A stretch of 36,537 nt of DNA, taken from contig CALGLJ010000112.1 in assembly GCA_937930235.1 (NCBI GenBank), positions 1 to 36,537 of the forward strand, read 5' to 3'. Shown here piece after piece: positions 17,125 to 25,182 of the stretch (within the stretch, counting starts at the first letter, position 1; every line of letters starts with the position of its first letter). The notes under the pieces are model-generated. The model did no database searches and was not told the origin of the DNA. It saw nothing but the letters and a program-made list of their open reading frames with translations. A program made the translations under genes and the position numbers. Source of the stretch: an uncultured Verrucomicrobiales bacterium. Its GTDB lineage: Bacteria > Verrucomicrobiota > Verrucomicrobiia > Verrucomicrobiales > Akkermansiaceae.

Positions 17125-18201
17125 TTAAAGTGACTGATGAAAACGGTCCTTCGCTCCCAGATCAGCCACAAAGCCAGCCATGAGATCAATAGTCTGCTGA
17201 ATGTCACGGTAATCTGCCATTTCAACCACCGAGTGCATACACCGTAATGGCAATGACACGAGAGCACTCGGCACGCCATCGCGCGAGTGATAAATACTAT
17301 CGGTATCTGTTCCAGTGAAACGACTCGATGCTTCGTGCTGAAGAGGGATTTTACTTTTTTTCGCCACTTCAAGCAGGCGCTCAACAACCATGGGATGGCT
17401 CGCCGTGCCATGCGTGATCGAGGGCCCTCCCCCCAGAGTCACCTTCCCATACATCGGATGGCTCAAACCCGGAGTGTCTGTCGCATGTGTCACATCCGTG
17501 CAGAGGCACACGTCAGGCTGAAGCCGATGAGTCGCCATCTTAGCTCCGTAGCCCCCAATCTCTTCCTGCACGGCATTGAGACAAATGATGGTATAGTATG
17601 GTTTTGTTTTCGCCGCCGCTAACTTCTTCATGGCCTGGGCAATGATAAACCCTCCAATGCGATTATCGACAGCGCGACTCACCAGACGGTCTTTCCCAAG
17701 ATCCATCGCGCCATCGGCATAAACGGCTGGATGCCCAACTCGGAGCCCCATCTCGGCAACCTCTTCCTCAGAAGAAGCTCCCACATCGACCCAGAGCTCA
17801 TGAATTTTTGGAGCCTTTTCATTCGCGAGAACGTCTCGTCGGAGATGAATCGCAGTATTTCCGATGATGCCCTCAACGGTCCCTTGATCTCCTAGAATTT
17901 GTAACCGGCGTCCCCGTCCCGTCGCCGCATCACTTCCTCCCACGCGGTCAAGATAGAGAAACCCCTCCTTGCTAATGTGCTTCACCATGTAGCCGATTTC
18001 GTCCGCATGTGCTTCCAGCATCACCACCTTTTTGCTCTTCCCCTTCAGAGTCGCCCAAGTAGACCCATAGGCATCACATTCTACCGAATCGGCAAACTTC
18101 TTAAGATAACTCGCCCACACCCGCTGGCCCGGCATTTCAAAACCTGTGGGACTCGGAGTTTCTAAAAGTTGAAATAGAAAAGATTTTTCGGCTTTCGTCA
18201 T
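17125..18201 (-). CDS. M42 family metallopeptidase
   Basis: The 358-residue peptidase has the M42 (glutamyl/deblocking aminopeptidase) motifs: LEAHADEIG (ligand His65, Asp67), SRAVDNRIGGF (bridging Asp), VQEEIGGYGA (catalytic and ligand Glu) and CTDVTHATD. Such enzymes form cytoplasmic dodecamers that trim peptides. The ATG at 18201 (MTKAEKSF) gives the usual start; the in-frame extension upstream to 18258 is not supported. It is the first gene of the minus-strand group ending in glnS, with a 52-base gap to the Wzz-like gene. Confidence 0.92.
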   Translation of the reverse strand: MTKAEKSFLFQLLETPSPTGFEMPGQRVWASYLKKFADSVECDAYGSTWATLKGKSKKVVMLEAHADEIGYMVKHISKEGFLYLDRVGGSDAATGRGRRLQILGDQGTVEGIIGNTAIHLRRDVLANEKAPKIHELWVDVGASSEEEVAEMGLRVGHPAVYADGAMDLGKDRLVSRAVDNRIGGFIIAQAMKKLAAAKTKPYYTIICLNAVQEEIGGYGAKMATHRLQPDVCLCTDVTHATDTPGLSHPMYGKVTLGGGPSITHGTASHPMVVERLLEVAKKSKIPLQHEASSRFTGTDTDSIYHSRDGVPSALVSLPLRCMHSVVEMADYRDIQQTIDLMAGFVADLGAKDRFHQSL

Positions 18202-18258
18202 GACCAGAGAGTGCAGAAAGAACCCCTTTTGGTGAAGGGATAATTTCTCACAAAACAA

Positions 18259-18297
18259 TTTTGAACAAAGACCATTCAGAATGATCTTTGTTCAAAA
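18259..18297 (-). terminator. Strong hairpin terminator of the nrt-porin operon
   Basis: A perfect 13-bp inverted repeat (18259-18271 with 18285-18297) encloses a further stem. On the minus strand the intervening pair is a T-G wobble followed by CAT/ATG, giving a 17-bp stem with a 5-nt loop. On that strand it is followed by a T-rich run (TTGTTTTG). It lies 52 bases after the porin stop codon, before the M42 gene. Confidence 0.7.
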
Positions 18298-18348
18298 AAA
18301 ATGGGTCAATCAGTGAAAAGACGCTGATTCCAACAATCTCGCAAAACC

Positions 18349-19587
18349 TTAGAACTTATAGTCGACCTGAAAAGAAACTTGCTTGATATCATCGTAGAAG
18401 TCATCGCCCGAGAAATAAGAAAGCTTAGCCAGTCCCGTGAAATCATCAGTGAATTTTTTCACGAGAACAGCATCTGCCTCATAGCCGTAAGTATCGTCAA
18501 GTGAGCCATTCATAAAGAGGTGCAGGAAGCCCTTAAAGACCAGTCCCCCAGGGAGTCCCTTTTTGACATAGCTCGCGTAGAAATCCGTGATCCCATTATA
18601 GTTTCCACCAGGGCCACTATTGAGTCCGATCCGCTGGAGGATGAAAGCATCCGCAAAACCGTTATAGGCATGGACCGTTCCAAACGGGGTCTTAAAATGT
18701 TCCCCCAGATATTCAACTCCAATGGTCCCTTTACCCCCTGCTGCTTTTGCCGAATATTTCAAGTGACCATAGAGGGCGGAGTAGTCGCCGTCTCCTCCCA
18801 CTAGGTTACTATTCCCTTCTTGATAGGCTACTTCGGCATAGATTCCGGATTCACTATCAATAAAAGCTCCAAAGGTATTGCTTCTCCCGACATTCGCAAG
18901 TGGTCCCGCAGCGCCTTCGACATCAATGAGGTAAGCATATCCGCCAAGCGTGCCAAAGTCTTGCTTTGAACTGACATCAAAGAAGTGAAAATCACCCGTA
19001 AAAGAATGTAGGGGCGTGCCATCAGGAGCATCTTTTCCAAAGATTCGCTTTGCGGTGTCGGAGTAGACATAGTGAATGGCGAATCCATCTTTTTTATAAC
19101 CAATCTGCGCTGCATCGAAGGTCTGTTCATTCTGACGCCAACCGACGTTTCCAATGAAGGCTGCCTTATTGCGAATGATTCGCTGACGACCCACCTGGAG
19201 AAGCAAACCATTCTTTTGATATTTGAGATACGCTTGATTCAGCTCCGCATTGTTCGGGTCACTAATGACAGAATTACCCACTCTGAACGGACGTGTTAAG
19301 TTTGGATTCCCCGTGGGATTGCTTCGAAAATCTTCTACAATTCCCTGCGTCCCCTCCCCTTCAACAAAAGCTGAAAATCCATTAAATTCTCCAATCGTTA
19401 ATCCTAATCGAGCACGAACCGTGAGCGCATGCGAAGGGTCCAGAGGGTCGGTCTCGCGGAACTCGTAACGAGTACGAATATTGCCGCTGAATTTTATCTT
19501 TGTGAGAAAGTCTCCATCTTGAGCTTCTGCATTGGGGAGCATCCCCATGACGACCATAGCCAAACCTAGCGTAGTGATGTTCTTCAT
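18349..19587 (-). CDS. Outer-membrane porin, alginate-export-like beta-barrel
   Basis: The 412-residue precursor has a signal peptide (cut probably after NAEA) and then alternating amphipathic strands throughout. Recurrent patterns include NIRTRYEFRETDPLDP, LTVRARLGLTIGEFNGFSAFVEGEG and LLLQVGRQRIIRNKAAFIG. It ends in an aromatic terminal residue (YKF), the usual signal for outer-membrane insertion. The start region resembles Alginate_exp-family porins. As the last gene of the nitrate-type ABC transporter operon (91 bases after the second ATPase), it most likely lets the same anion through the outer membrane. That substrate is inferred from context; the barrel call comes from the sequence. 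Confidence 0.82.
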   Translation of the reverse strand: MKNITTLGLAMVVMGMLPNAEAQDGDFLTKIKFSGNIRTRYEFRETDPLDPSHALTVRARLGLTIGEFNGFSAFVEGEGTQGIVEDFRSNPTGNPNLTRPFRVGNSVISDPNNAELNQAYLKYQKNGLLLQVGRQRIIRNKAAFIGNVGWRQNEQTFDAAQIGYKKDGFAIHYVYSDTAKRIFGKDAPDGTPLHSFTGDFHFFDVSSKQDFGTLGGYAYLIDVEGAAGPLANVGRSNTFGAFIDSESGIYAEVAYQEGNSNLVGGDGDYSALYGHLKYSAKAAGGKGTIGVEYLGEHFKTPFGTVHAYNGFADAFILQRIGLNSGPGGNYNGITDFYASYVKKGLPGGLVFKGFLHLFMNGSLDDTYGYEADAVLVKKFTDDFTGLAKLSYFSGDDFYDDIKQVSFQVDYKF

Positions 19588-19678
19588 GTGCTTTCCTTAA
19601 AGCGATGAACGTGCCACCCTAGCATATTCAAAATGATGAATTGAATGAAAATGATTCATCAAGCGAGAATGATTATTC

Positions 19679-20599
19679 CTATGCCACGCTCGTGGCTTGC
19701 TCTCGCGCGGCATCTTCGAGATCCTCTCCTTCTTTATTTACGAACCCCATGAAATCTCCATTAGAAAAGGTCCGGGTTCCACTTTTGATGGGTGCCCGTT
19801 GTTCTAAGAAAGCCAGAAGGTGTTCACGATAATCAAAGAATTTTGGATCATGGAAAATGTCATCGCGATTTCGAGGACGCGGAAAATCGATTTCAAGAAT
19901 CTCACCAACACCAGCTTTGGGACCATTGGACATCATGACACAACGATCCGCCATGAAGACCGCTTCATCGACATCGTGGGTGACAATCATCGCGGTCATC
20001 TTTTCACGAGCGAGAATATCAATGATCACATCTTGGAGTTCCATGCGTGTTAGAGAATCGAGCCGACCGAATGGTTCATCCAAAAGAAGAACCTTTGGCT
20101 GAAGTGCGATGGCGCGAGCAATGCCGACTCGTTGCTGCATCCCGCCAGACATTTCTTTGGGATACTTTTTCATCGCGTCGGAGAGTCCCACCACTTCAAG
20201 AGAGTGTTCTACAATTTGTTTCCGCTCTGCTTTGGTCACATGCGGGTAAACATTTTTTACTCCGAGCATGACATTTTGAAATGAATTCAACCAAGGCATG
20301 AGACAGGGAGCCTGAAAGACAACGGACCGATCAGGACCTGGCCCATTAATCTCTTTATTTCCGACAATAATCCCTCCGCCGGAGATCTCATTGAGCCCAG
20401 CAAGCATCGTCAGTACAGTTGATTTACCACAACCTGAATGCCCAATCACGGAAATGAATTCTCCTTCCTGGATATTCAGATTAAAATTTTCGATCACCCG
20501 GAAATCATCTCCGTAGGGATTTGGATATTCTTTGATCAGATTAGAAATCTCAACAGAACGTCGGATTTTTGGATCGGGCATGAGTTCGAGAGTGCTCAT
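19679..20599 (-). CDS. Nitrate/nitrite-type ABC transporter ATP-binding protein (NrtD-like)
   Basis: The 306-residue ATPase has Walker A GHSGCGKS, the Q-loop [11 protein letters not shown], the signature [14 protein letters not shown], Walker [14 protein letters not shown] and the H-loop [14 protein letters not shown]. The sequence [10 protein letters not shown] after the Q-loop and [11 protein letters not shown] near the end are typical of the NrtC/NrtD/SsuB group. A C-terminal tail of about 45 residues ends in acidic and Ala-rich sequence. It lies 12 bases after the other ATPase gene; the pair would form a heterodimer energising the permease at 21519. Confidence 0.88.
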   Translation of the reverse strand: MSTLELMPDPKIRRSVEISNLIKEYPNPYGDDFRVIENFNLNIQEGEFISVIGHSGCGKSTVLTMLAGLNEISGGGIIVGNKEINGPGPDRSVVFQAPCLMPWLNSFQNVMLGVKNVYPHVTKAERKQIVEHSLEVVGLSDAMKKYPKEMSGGMQQRVGIARAIALQPKVLLLDEPFGRLDSLTRMELQDVIIDILAREKMTAMIVTHDVDEAVFMADRCVMMSNGPKAGVGEILEIDFPRPRNRDDIFHDPKFFDYREHLLAFLEQRAPIKSGTRTFSNGDFMGFVNKEGEDLEDAAREQATSVA

Positions 20600-20611
20600 C
20601 GTAATAAAAAA

Positions 20612-21505
20612 TTAAGCTGCAGAAGTGGGTTGACTGACTTTGTTCTTGAGGCGAGGAGCCGCAGTGGGAGGAGAGAAATCTTTCGGTCGCACGTTGGGCA
20701 TGGGAACGACATCTTTGGAAATGGCTCGCGCTTCTTTATTCAGCCCCATCATATAGCTGGTGATCTCTGTTTTGAGGCGCTTGAACTCTGGGTGATCATT
20801 AAGAGTATGATGGTCACGCGGACGTGCCATGTTCACCGGGTAAGCATCTGCAAGAGTCGCCGAAGGCCCCATGGTAAGAGGAACGATTCGATCAGCCATG
20901 AGGACGGCTTCATCGACATCGTTGGTAATCATCACGACGGTGCGTTTCTCTTTCTCCCAAATATTGAGGATCTGCTCCTGGAGTTCTGAGCGCGTCAGGG
21001 CATCCAGAGCAGAGAGAGGTTCATCTAACAGGAGCACCTTGGGATCGAGTGAAAGAGTTCGGGCCAGAGAAGCTCGTTGCCGCATTCCACCTGAAAGTTC
21101 GTGAGGTAATTTATCTCCAGCATGCGAAAGTTTTACCATCTCGACATAGTGAGCAATTTTTTCCGTGATCTCTTTTTTGGAGAGCTTTGGGAAGACCGTT
21201 TTGACCGCTAGACGAATATTTTCATTCACGGTAAGCCAAGGGAGAAGAGAGTAATTTTGAAACATCATCCCCAAATCGGGTCCCGGTTCTTTAATGATAT
21301 TTCCGTCCATCCGAACTTCCCCTTTCGTCGGTTTCTGAAGACCACACAAAAGTGACATCAGAGTAGATTTCCCAGCTCCAGAAAAGCCAATCACCGCGAC
21401 AAATTCATTTTCTTCTACCGAAAGATGAATATCAGAAAGGACATGAGTCCGATCAGAGATTGGCCCAAAGGATACATCAACGTGATCAATTTCTAAATAG
21501 CTCAT
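20612..21505 (-). CDS. Nitrate/nitrite-type ABC transporter ATP-binding protein (NrtC/D-like)
   Basis: The ATPase has 297 residues from the ATG at 21505 ([15 protein letters not shown]). An upstream non-ATG start would overlap the permease gene and was rejected. Motifs are Walker [10 protein letters not shown]-loop [12 protein letters not shown], signature [15 protein letters not shown], Walker [14 protein letters not shown] and H-loop [14 protein letters not shown]. The usual threonine-His (THD) of the H-loop is Thr-Asn (TND) here, so the switch histidine is missing in this subunit. That would make the dimer asymmetric if true. The C-terminal tail ([16 protein letters not shown]) is not the binding-protein-like domain of cyanobacterial NrtC. 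It starts 13 bases after the permease stop. Confidence 0.87.
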   Translation of the reverse strand: MSYLEIDHVDVSFGPISDRTHVLSDIHLSVEENEFVAVIGFSGAGKSTLMSLLCGLQKPTKGEVRMDGNIIKEPGPDLGMMFQNYSLLPWLTVNENIRLAVKTVFPKLSKKEITEKIAHYVEMVKLSHAGDKLPHELSGGMRQRASLARTLSLDPKVLLLDEPLSALDALTRSELQEQILNIWEKEKRTVVMITNDVDEAVLMADRIVPLTMGPSATLADAYPVNMARPRDHHTLNDHPEFKRLKTEITSYMMGLNKEARAISKDVVPMPNVRPKDFSPPTAAPRLKNKVSQPTSAA

Positions 21506-21518
21506 AGCAGGATTGGTG

Positions 21519-23165
21519 TTACGCCGTGGCCGAGCCATCATCGAAGGATACAAGCTTCTGTAAAATGATCATGATGCGATCAAGAAAGAAGCCGATGATT
21601 CCTACGATGAAACAGGCGAGGAAGATGTTTGCGAATGATTGCGACGAACCATTTTGATATTCGTCCCAGACAAATTTCCCAAGTCCATCTGATGAAGAAA
21701 GAGCCTCGGCGGCGATGAGAACCATCCACCCGACCCCTAGTGAAATCCGTAGTCCGGCAAAGACCAGAGGAAGGGCCGAAGGAATGATGATCTTAAAAAG
21801 ACGAGACCAGAAACCGAGCTTCAAGACGCGGGCAACATTGAGGTGATCTTTATCAATGGCAGAGACCCCCAAGGCGGTGTTGACCAGCGCAGGCCAGAGG
21901 GCACACATCGCAACCGTGCAGGCAGAAAAGATCATCGCTGGATTGGTGTTAAGAAATGCGATGGGATTCTTGATCCACCCGAACCAGTATGTAGAATTCA
22001 AGGTGACAAACAGAGGGTGCTTCGCGGGATCAGGAAGGAAAAATGCTCCGACAATAATCTGAAAAATAAGAAGCCAGACAACGGGAGAGACCGGACGGAA
22101 GATTGAGATGATTGGAGTTAGGCAAGCCATCACAATACGATTCAAGCCGCACATGATCCCCAGCGGAATGGCAACCGCTGCGGCAATAAAAAAACCGACA
22201 AAGACGGTGGCGAGAGAACGCTTCGTCTGCCAAGCGATGGTGGCATTGGGAGCAAATTTTTGCGCCTCGATTCCATCAGCATTTTTACTGTTCGTGAGCA
22301 CGGCTTTTGATTTCGCGAGAACAACCTCAGGGTCCGCCGTTGCAGCCAGCTCTGCCTTTGCCTCCGAAACTTTGGCCAGCAGCGCAGCCTTCCTCACTTC
22401 CTTATTCCCATTTAAGATGTCGAGTCGTTTCTTGTAATGCTGTATTTCATCTTCGACTTTATTCGCTGCCAGTTGCGCGGCCTTAATTGACTCGGGAGGA
22501 TCGTCGCGAATTCCTTTAATCTGCGCTTCGAGCGTTTTCTTTCGCTCTTTCTCGGCTGCCGTCGTCAGCGCTTGCTGCTTCACTAGCGTCAGAATGGCAT
22601 CTGCGGATTCCTCTTTAGCGGCGACTTTCGCAGCGAGAGTTTCCAGAGCTGTCTTACGCTCCTGTTTGGCAATTTTGACTTCACCCTTCAATTGTGATAG
22701 TTGAATCTTAAGCGGGGCGATTTGACTCTGAATAATTGCAGCCCCTTCTTTGCTCGCTTTTGCTGAAACCTCCTGTTTCTCGGCTGCCTCTTTTTCAAGC
22801 TCGACCAGCTTCACTTCCACTTCCGCGATGCGAGCAATTCGAAGCTCACCAGTGAGTTCAAAATCTTTGACTTTCTCTTGCTCTCGTTCGCCGTAACGAG
22901 AGTTTTCAGAATAGGCTACGAGAACTTTTTTCGGAGTGGGAACTGCTCCTGACTTTGTCTTGTGAGTGGGTGCGACAACATGCCAAATCCAAATGCAAAT
23001 TGTGAGAAAGATGATCGGAAGAACCATGAATTTTGCAATATCACGGATCTGCTTCTGAGGATCTTCACCAAAGATCAGTCGAACTGGAGGGTCAAAAATC
23101 TTAAACCCGCTTAAGTCGATTAACCTGAGAAGCCCGTACTTAATCTTATCTTTCGTTTTTGCCAT
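21519..23165 (-). CDS. NrtB-like ABC transporter permease with large coiled-coil insertion
   Basis: The 548-residue protein has an N-terminal TM (about residues 47-64, [18 protein letters not shown]) followed by [10 protein letters not shown], as in NrtB. Then about 220 charged residues (about 95-310) rich in Glu, Lys, Ala and Leu show coiled-coil character, with no hydrophobic segment. The permease domain resumes at [21 protein letters not shown], with [27 protein letters not shown], the cytoplasmic loop [19 protein letters not shown] that docks the ATPases, and [17 protein letters not shown] second, shorter insertion (about residues 383-408) adds [14 protein letters not shown]. Ordinary NrtB proteins are roughly 280 residues. 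By topology the coiled coil should face the periplasm. The ABC-permease call is sure; nitrate as substrate is an inference from family resemblance. Confidence 0.87.
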   Translation of the reverse strand: MAKTKDKIKYGLLRLIDLSGFKIFDPPVRLIFGEDPQKQIRDIAKFMVLPIIFLTICIWIWHVVAPTHKTKSGAVPTPKKVLVAYSENSRYGEREQEKVKDFELTGELRIARIAEVEVKLVELEKEAAEKQEVSAKASKEGAAIIQSQIAPLKIQLSQLKGEVKIAKQERKTALETLAAKVAAKEESADAILTLVKQQALTTAAEKERKKTLEAQIKGIRDDPPESIKAAQLAANKVEDEIQHYKKRLDILNGNKEVRKAALLAKVSEAKAELAATADPEVVLAKSKAVLTNSKNADGIEAQKFAPNATIAWQTKRSLATVFVGFFIAAAVAIPLGIMCGLNRIVMACLTPIISIFRPVSPVVWLLIFQIIVGAFFLPDPAKHPLFVTLNSTYWFGWIKNPIAFLNTNPAMIFSACTVAMCALWPALVNTALGVSAIDKDHLNVARVLKLGFWSRLFKIIIPSALPLVFAGLRISLGVGWMVLIAAEALSSSDGLGKFVWDEYQNGSSQSFANIFLACFIVGIIGFFLDRIMIILQKLVSFDDGSATA

Positions 23166-23301
23166 CGCTTACCCGAAGCGCGGTGCAGGGAGTGAGCCAA
23201 ATCAACATGAATCAAATTCAAAAAAGGAATTAATCCAAAGAATTTAGCGAAATCACTCGCTCAAAAAGAGGGAGATTCAATGTACACGAATCGGCCTTCC
23301 C

Positions 23302-23315
23302 CAGTCCAAGGACTG
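23302..23315. promoter_or_regulatory. Dyad CAGTCC-AA-GGACTG, possible operator
   Basis: These are perfect 6-base inverted arms with a 2-base centre, too tight for an RNA hairpin but suitable as a protein-binding dyad. The site lies about 137 bases upstream of the permease start. The binding protein is unknown. Confidence 0.35.
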
Positions 23316-23388
23316 ATTTATGATAAAAAAATTTCATCCGCTTACACATCTCCGTTCAACCGTAACGAGTTCGTAAAAAAGTCGACCA

Positions 23389-23409
23389 CCTGATCAAGGT
23401 CAGATCAGG
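23389..23409. promoter_or_regulatory. Dyad CCTGATC-N7-GATCAGG, possible operator
   Basis: These are perfect 7-base inverted arms separated by 7 bases (one DNA helical repeat is about 10-11 bases, and the arm centres are 14 bases apart). The site lies about 224 bases upstream of the permease start and 107 bases before the small ORF at 23516. It could serve either direction. Confidence 0.35.
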
Positions 23410-23515
23410 GAGAATGATTTTATCTCTTGTCTTAAAGGCAAACTGCCAATGGATATAAAAGTTCACACGATTTCAAGTAGCCGAGATCGATTTCCCGCTC
23501 TATCTTGAATCAAAT

Positions 23516-23659
23516 ATGAGACAAATGTTCATTAAACGAATTTGCACCGCCTGCGAAACCCTCCTCCACCTTTCCTCTAAGCTCACCTCGTGGCTCGACA
23601 AATCATTCCCAAAACCAGCACCTGTCAAAATTGAGACGCGCTCAAGGCGGAGACCTTAA
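23516..23659 (+). CDS. Candidate 47-residue small protein
   Basis: An ATG-to-TAA frame encodes MRQMFIKRICTACETLLHLS and continues with an amphipathic helix (KLTSWLDKSFPKPAP) and a basic tail (RSRRRP). It has one Cys-x-x-Cys pair (Cys10, Cys13). Composition is protein-like and the frame fills part of an otherwise empty region. There is no Shine-Dalgarno, which is common in this window. I do not recognise it, and it could be a chance frame. Confidence 0.35.
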   Translation: MRQMFIKRICTACETLLHLSSKLTSWLDKSFPKPAPVKIETRSRRRP

Positions 23660-23701
23660 TCTCTCGCCTAGAGATGGTATTCTAAAATGCCTCACCACTT
23701 G

Positions 23702-23729
23702 TAGTCGTATTTTTTTGAAAATACGGCTA
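23702..23729 (+). other. 12-bp hairpin just upstream of a start codon
   Basis: The arms 23702-23713 and 23718-23729 pair with one T-G wobble and a 4-nt loop (TTTG). It ends 11 bases before the ATG at 23741, with no T-run after it. It may be a 5'-UTR structure or a weak terminator of the preceding small ORF. Confidence 0.4.
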
Positions 23730-23740
23730 GTCTGTAAGGC

Positions 23741-24016
23741 ATGCTCGCAGAAATCATTCTCTTAATTAGTGCCGTTTATTCAATTTTCATTCTCAACATT
23801 GCATGGCGTGCGATGCGTGCCCATGAAACGCTCGCCGTTGAAGCAAAACGACACAACGATCTTCAGGTAAATGATGGTTTAAAAGGACGGCGCGATGAAT
23901 TCATCGAGCAGAAAAAACAGTTTCAAAAATTTAATCGAGAAAATCCAGAATGTGATCACATGACTCCAAAAGAGCGTCATCAACGATTTCAGACTTGGCT
24001 GCAGGAGCAATCATGA
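23741..24016 (+). CDS. Small single-TM membrane protein coupled to rhomboid
   Basis: The 91-residue protein has an N-terminal hydrophobic helix (EIILLISAVYSIFILNIAW, residues 4-22), then a strongly charged, helical cytoplasmic part rich in Arg, Lys, Glu and Gln. No family is recognised. Its stop overlaps the start of the rhomboid gene (ATGA), so the two are translated together and may act together, for example as substrate or regulator of the protease. That role is inferred from coupling only. Confidence 0.7.
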   Translation: MLAEIILLISAVYSIFILNIAWRAMRAHETLAVEAKRHNDLQVNDGLKGRRDEFIEQKKQFQKFNRENPECDHMTPKERHQRFQTWLQEQS

Positions 24017-24588
24017 CCACCCGCACCTATCCGCAACGGCTACTCCAATACATCCGAGTCATTGCAGGTCTGTGGATCGTTGAAATCGTTGACCGGCTCC
24101 TTTTTGGAAATCGCCTCGAGTGGCATGGCATTCATCCACGCGATTGGTCTCACTGGGAAGGCATTCTCTTCTCCCCTTTTCTGCATGGGAACTGGGGACA
24201 TCTCATTGGAAACTCAATTTCCTTACTCATACTTGGAGCAACGATTCTAGTCCAAGGCTGGAGAACACTACTGCATGTCTCAATCGTCTCTGCACTCAGT
24301 GCAGGCATCCTCATCTTCTTCATCGGAGCGAGAAATTCCGTCCACATTGGATCCAGCTCAGTGGTCTTCGGCTACCTTGGCTATTTGATTGGAATGGGCA
24401 TTTATCAGCGCACTCCCACTTCCATCCTACTCGCCATATTAGTGCTCATATTCTACGGTGGTGGGATCGCTACGATGTTCCCCACGACCACCAGCCATGC
24501 GGCCCAAATTAGCTGGGAAGCACATCTTGGTGGTGCTATCGGCGGCTTCCTGATGGCAAAGAGAAACCGAAAACCTCTATCGAAATGA
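24013..24588 (+). CDS. Rhomboid-family intramembrane serine protease
   Basis: The 191-residue protein has about six hydrophobic segments. Rhomboid marks are present: FLHGNWGHLIGNS (the HxxxxHLxxN region, Asn67), HIGSSSVVFGYLGYL (catalytic Ser115 in the GxS context; the residue after Ser is Ser instead of the usual Gly) and EAHLGGAIGGFL (catalytic His171). It should cleave transmembrane substrates within the inner membrane. The ATG at 24013 overlaps the preceding stop. The frame extends upstream to a TTG, but ATGA coupling favours the ATG. It lacks extra domains, so it is a minimal six-TM type. Confidence 0.88.
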   Translation: MTTRTYPQRLLQYIRVIAGLWIVEIVDRLLFGNRLEWHGIHPRDWSHWEGILFSPFLHGNWGHLIGNSISLLILGATILVQGWRTLLHVSIVSALSAGILIFFIGARNSVHIGSSSVVFGYLGYLIGMGIYQRTPTSILLAILVLIFYGGGIATMFPTTTSHAAQISWEAHLGGAIGGFLMAKRNRKPLSK

Positions 24589-24603
24589 GACCACTCGAAG
24601 GAG

Positions 24604-24635
24604 ACTCAGCCGCCTCTGCGAAAAGGCAACTGAGT
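24604..24635. terminator. Hairpin between convergent genes
   Basis: The outer stem ACTCAG (24604-24609) pairs with CTGAGT (24630-24635), and the inner stem GCCT (24612-24615) pairs with AGGC (24624-24627). A small internal loop separates them. It lies between the convergent rhomboid and VOC genes and could stop both, but neither side has a T-run. Confidence 0.35.
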
Positions 24636-24652
24636 GATTCGGTATCCGCATT

Positions 24653-25099
24653 TTATGATGCTGCCATTGCCTGCGCGCGCTTCATCATTTCTTCAGGCGA
24701 GACCTCTTCTAAAAATTGGCGCAATGTCCAACGGTATCCGTATTGATCTTGCACCATGCCAGTCCTCATTCCCCAGAACTGATCCATAGGCTCCATCAAT
24801 GGCTTCGCTCCAGCGGCAACTGCCTGCGCGAATGCTTCATCGCAGCTCTCGACACCCAGAGAAAAAAGACAGGAGGCCTTTTCTCCCTCCGACATAGAAA
24901 AGGCATGCCATTCGGGAGAATCTTCCGAAAGATAGATCGTGCTATTTCCAATGGTAAATTCCGCATGCGCCACGCTGCCATCAGGCATTGGCATTCGAAA
25001 ACTTTCCTTTGCCCCAAATGCTTTGGCATAAAAATCAAGAGCTTCGCTTCCGTTATTTACGGTGAGTGAAATCGCGAGAGTAGGTTCATTGCCTTCCAT
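24653..25099 (-). CDS. VOC family protein (PhnB/glyoxalase-like)
   Basis: The 148-residue protein has the PhnB-like VOC pattern: LTVNNGSEALDFYAKAFGAKE at the start, then MPDGSVAHAEFTIGNSTIYLSED, SLGVESCDEAFAQAVAAGAKPLMEP and FWGMRTGMVQDQYGYRWTL. It is a single-chain domain with two beta-alpha-beta-beta-beta modules. Members include glyoxalase-like enzymes, resistance proteins and many of unknown substrate. The metal-binding residues of the true enzymes cannot be confirmed here, so I give no reaction. The gene stands alone on the minus strand between plus-strand genes. Confidence 0.88.
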   Translation of the reverse strand: MEGNEPTLAISLTVNNGSEALDFYAKAFGAKESFRMPMPDGSVAHAEFTIGNSTIYLSEDSPEWHAFSMSEGEKASCLFSLGVESCDEAFAQAVAAGAKPLMEPMDQFWGMRTGMVQDQYGYRWTLRQFLEEVSPEEMMKRAQAMAAS

Positions 25100-25182
25100 G
25101 TTCGTATCAATAGATTAAGAATGCGTTTTGTAAAACCTAGAATCTTCTTTCAATTGATGCTCTCTACCATGATGAAGAGGTC

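Larger units (their letters stand above)
23166..23515. other. Intergenic region upstream of the nrt-type operon
   Basis: I see no convincing gene here. It holds two inverted repeats (annotated separately) that could be operators for the minus-strand transporter operon. I looked for a sigma-54 (-24/-12) promoter on the minus strand. The nearest match (TGGCAG then TTTGCC near 23437-23452) has the wrong spacing. No sigma-70 promoter stands out. It contains no substrate-binding-protein gene, which commonly accompanies such a permease. Confidence 0.5.

Noticed and set aside
23437-23452. Possible sigma-54 promoter (TGGCAG then TTTGCC on the minus strand) for the transporter operon
   Set aside because: The GG-to-GC distance is about 8 bases instead of 12, so it does not fit the -24/-12 consensus.
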